The translations under genes and the position numbers were made by a program. From contig SLBH01000177.1 in the NCBI GenBank assembly GCA_007126415.1, forward strand, positions 1-5,731: a stretch of 5,731 nt of DNA, written 5' to 3'. The DNA is from Spirochaetales bacterium. GTDB lineage: Bacteria > Spirochaetota > Spirochaetia > DSM-27196 > SLAA01. Positions 4,954-5,731 of the stretch are shown here, piece by piece (within the stretch, counting starts at the first letter, position 1; each line of letters begins with the position of its first letter). The notes under the pieces were generated by a model. It was not told the DNA's origin. It was given only the letters and a program-made list of their open reading frames with translations, and did not search any database.

Positions 4954-5731
4954 GCACAACAACGAACACAACAAAGCACTCGATCATGGCGCACATGATC
5001 TCGCATTATCCGGACCGCGAAACCTCGCGGGCGGTGGCGCGCGCGCTGGTGGACGCCGGTGTATCCTACCTCGAGGTGCAGTTTCCCTTCTCCGACCCCA
5101 GCGCCGACGGCCCGGCGATTCAACAGGCAAGCACCGTTGCGATCGAGGCGGGGTTTAGAGTCGACGACGGTTTTGCGCTCCTATCCGAGATTACCGCCGA
5201 GACCACGGTCCCGGTCTACCTCATGACCTACGCGAGCCTGGTGGTAAGTCGTGGGGTAGAACAGTTCTGCCGCGCGGCGGCTGATGCGGGGGTGTGCGGG
5301 CTGATCGTTCCGGACTTGCCGTTCGATTACGACGAGGGCTTGTACGCCGCCGGAAGCGCGGCCGGTCTCGATGTTGTGCCGGTGCTCGTTGCGGGTGTCG
5401 GCGAGGAGCGCCTGCAGCGCGTGATTGAACACGCCTCGGGTTCGGTCTATGTGGCGCTACGCGCCGGGATTACCGGCTCCGAGACCGTGCTCGACGACGA
5501 CAGCCTCGCGTTTCTCGACCGCGTGCGCTCGGCCGGGGTGCGCGTGTTCGGCGGGTTCGGGGTTCGACGGCGCGAGCAGGTTGAGGCGCTCGCGCCGCAC
5601 CTCGACGCGGTGGTGGTGGGCTCGCAGTTCATCCGCACGCTGACCGACGCGCTTCCCGGCACGCGGAGCGGCGCACCAGACGCCGCGTCAACCGCCGCCG
5701 CGTCAACCGCCGCCGCGTCAACCGCCGCCGC
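4950..5731 (+). CDS. trpA: Tryptophan synthase alpha subunit, 3' end outside window
   Basis: The frame starts at GTG, overlaps the trpB stop as GTGA, and is open to the window edge, giving 260 residues with no stop. TrpA cleaves indole-3-glycerol phosphate to indole and glyceraldehyde-3-phosphate and passes indole to TrpB. Motifs are EVQFPFSDPSADGP with catalytic Glu42 and Asp53 (Glu49 and Asp60 in Salmonella), VYLMTYASLVVSRGVEQFC, AGVCGLIVPDLP (113-124), RAGITGSET, GGFGVRRREQ and VVVGSQFIR for the phosphate site. Both catalytic acids are present. The sequence is divergent: the N-terminal PYxTAGDP-like segment reads HMISHYPD, and the ELGxPFSDP and SxTGVTG signatures are altered. The barrel should end near residue 235. 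After that the chain enters a Ser/Thr/Ala repeat and leaves the window, so the true length and end are unknown. The first codons after the start are A-rich (Ser/Thr/Asn), unlike the rest of the operon. Confidence 0.95.
   Translation, partial: MSTTTNTTKHSIMAHMISHYPDRETSRAVARALVDAGVSYLEVQFPFSDPSADGPAIQQASTVAIEAGFRVDDGFALLSEITAETTVPVYLMTYASLVVSRGVEQFCRAAADAGVCGLIVPDLPFDYDEGLYAAGSAAGLDVVPVLVAGVGEERLQRVIEHASGSVYVALRAGITGSETVLDDDSLAFLDRVRSAGVRVFGGFGVRRREQVEALAPHLDAVVVGSQFIRTLTDALPGTRSGAPDAASTAAASTAAASTAA
5681..5731 (+). repeat. 15-bp in-frame tandem repeat at the 3' end of trpA
   Basis: A unit of 15 bases (gcgtcaaccgccgcc, starting at 5685, 5700 and 5715) repeats perfectly across 51 nt, about 3.4 copies, and continues out of the window. 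In the trpA frame it encodes Ala-Ser-Thr-Ala-Ala units. Because the unit is a multiple of three, copy-number changes keep the frame. The total number of copies cannot be seen here. Confidence 0.95.

Noticed and set aside
4315..4974. Reverse-strand open frame opposite trpB
   Set aside because: It lies fully over conserved TrpB sequence and looks like a composition artefact.
5681..5731. CRISPR array or mobile-element terminal repeat
   Set aside because: The units are 15 bp, directly adjacent with no spacers, and in frame with trpA, so it is a coding tandem repeat.

Overview
The window is most of a bacterial tryptophan biosynthesis operon. Every gene is on the + strand, in the order trpE (3' end only), trpGD, trpCF, trpB, trpA (5' part, running off the right edge). 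DNA is very GC-rich throughout, with strongly G/C-biased third codon positions, strong GGAGG-type ribosome binding sites, and GTG starts for trpGD and trpA. These point to a GC-rich bacterium. The TrpA and TrpB signature segments differ from enterobacterial ones. A free-living spirochaete or another deep-branching high-GC lineage is a weak guess; the sequence alone does not settle it.

Layout. 1-243 is the C-terminal 80 codons of anthranilate synthase component I. 244-345 is the only real intergenic gap (102 nt); it holds hairpin-forming sequence and the trpG ribosome binding site. 346-2049 is a fused glutamine amidotransferase plus anthranilate phosphoribosyltransferase. 2046-3746 is a fused indole-3-glycerol-phosphate synthase plus phosphoribosylanthranilate isomerase. 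3730-4953 is tryptophan synthase beta. 4950-5731 is tryptophan synthase alpha, cut by the window edge. Downstream of trpGD the genes overlap by 4, 17 and 4 nt, which suggests translational coupling.

Together the genes cover the whole path from chorismate to tryptophan. TrpE with the TrpG domain makes anthranilate, the TrpD domain adds phosphoribosyl, the TrpF domain isomerises, the TrpC domain closes the indole ring, and TrpA/TrpB release indole and join it to serine. Gene order and both fusions match the Escherichia coli arrangement, although the protein sequences do not look enterobacterial.

The most unusual aspect is not a new system. It is a set of Ala/Pro/Gly/Asp-rich, low-complexity additions in or between the enzyme domains: a TrpE tail, a TrpD tail, a TrpC N-terminal stretch, the TrpC-TrpF linker, a roughly 40-residue insert inside the TrpF barrel carrying a 6-bp repeat, and a 15-bp in-frame repeat at the TrpA C-terminus. 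TrpB is nearly free of them. No tRNA, rRNA, mobile element, CRISPR array or convincing terminator was seen.
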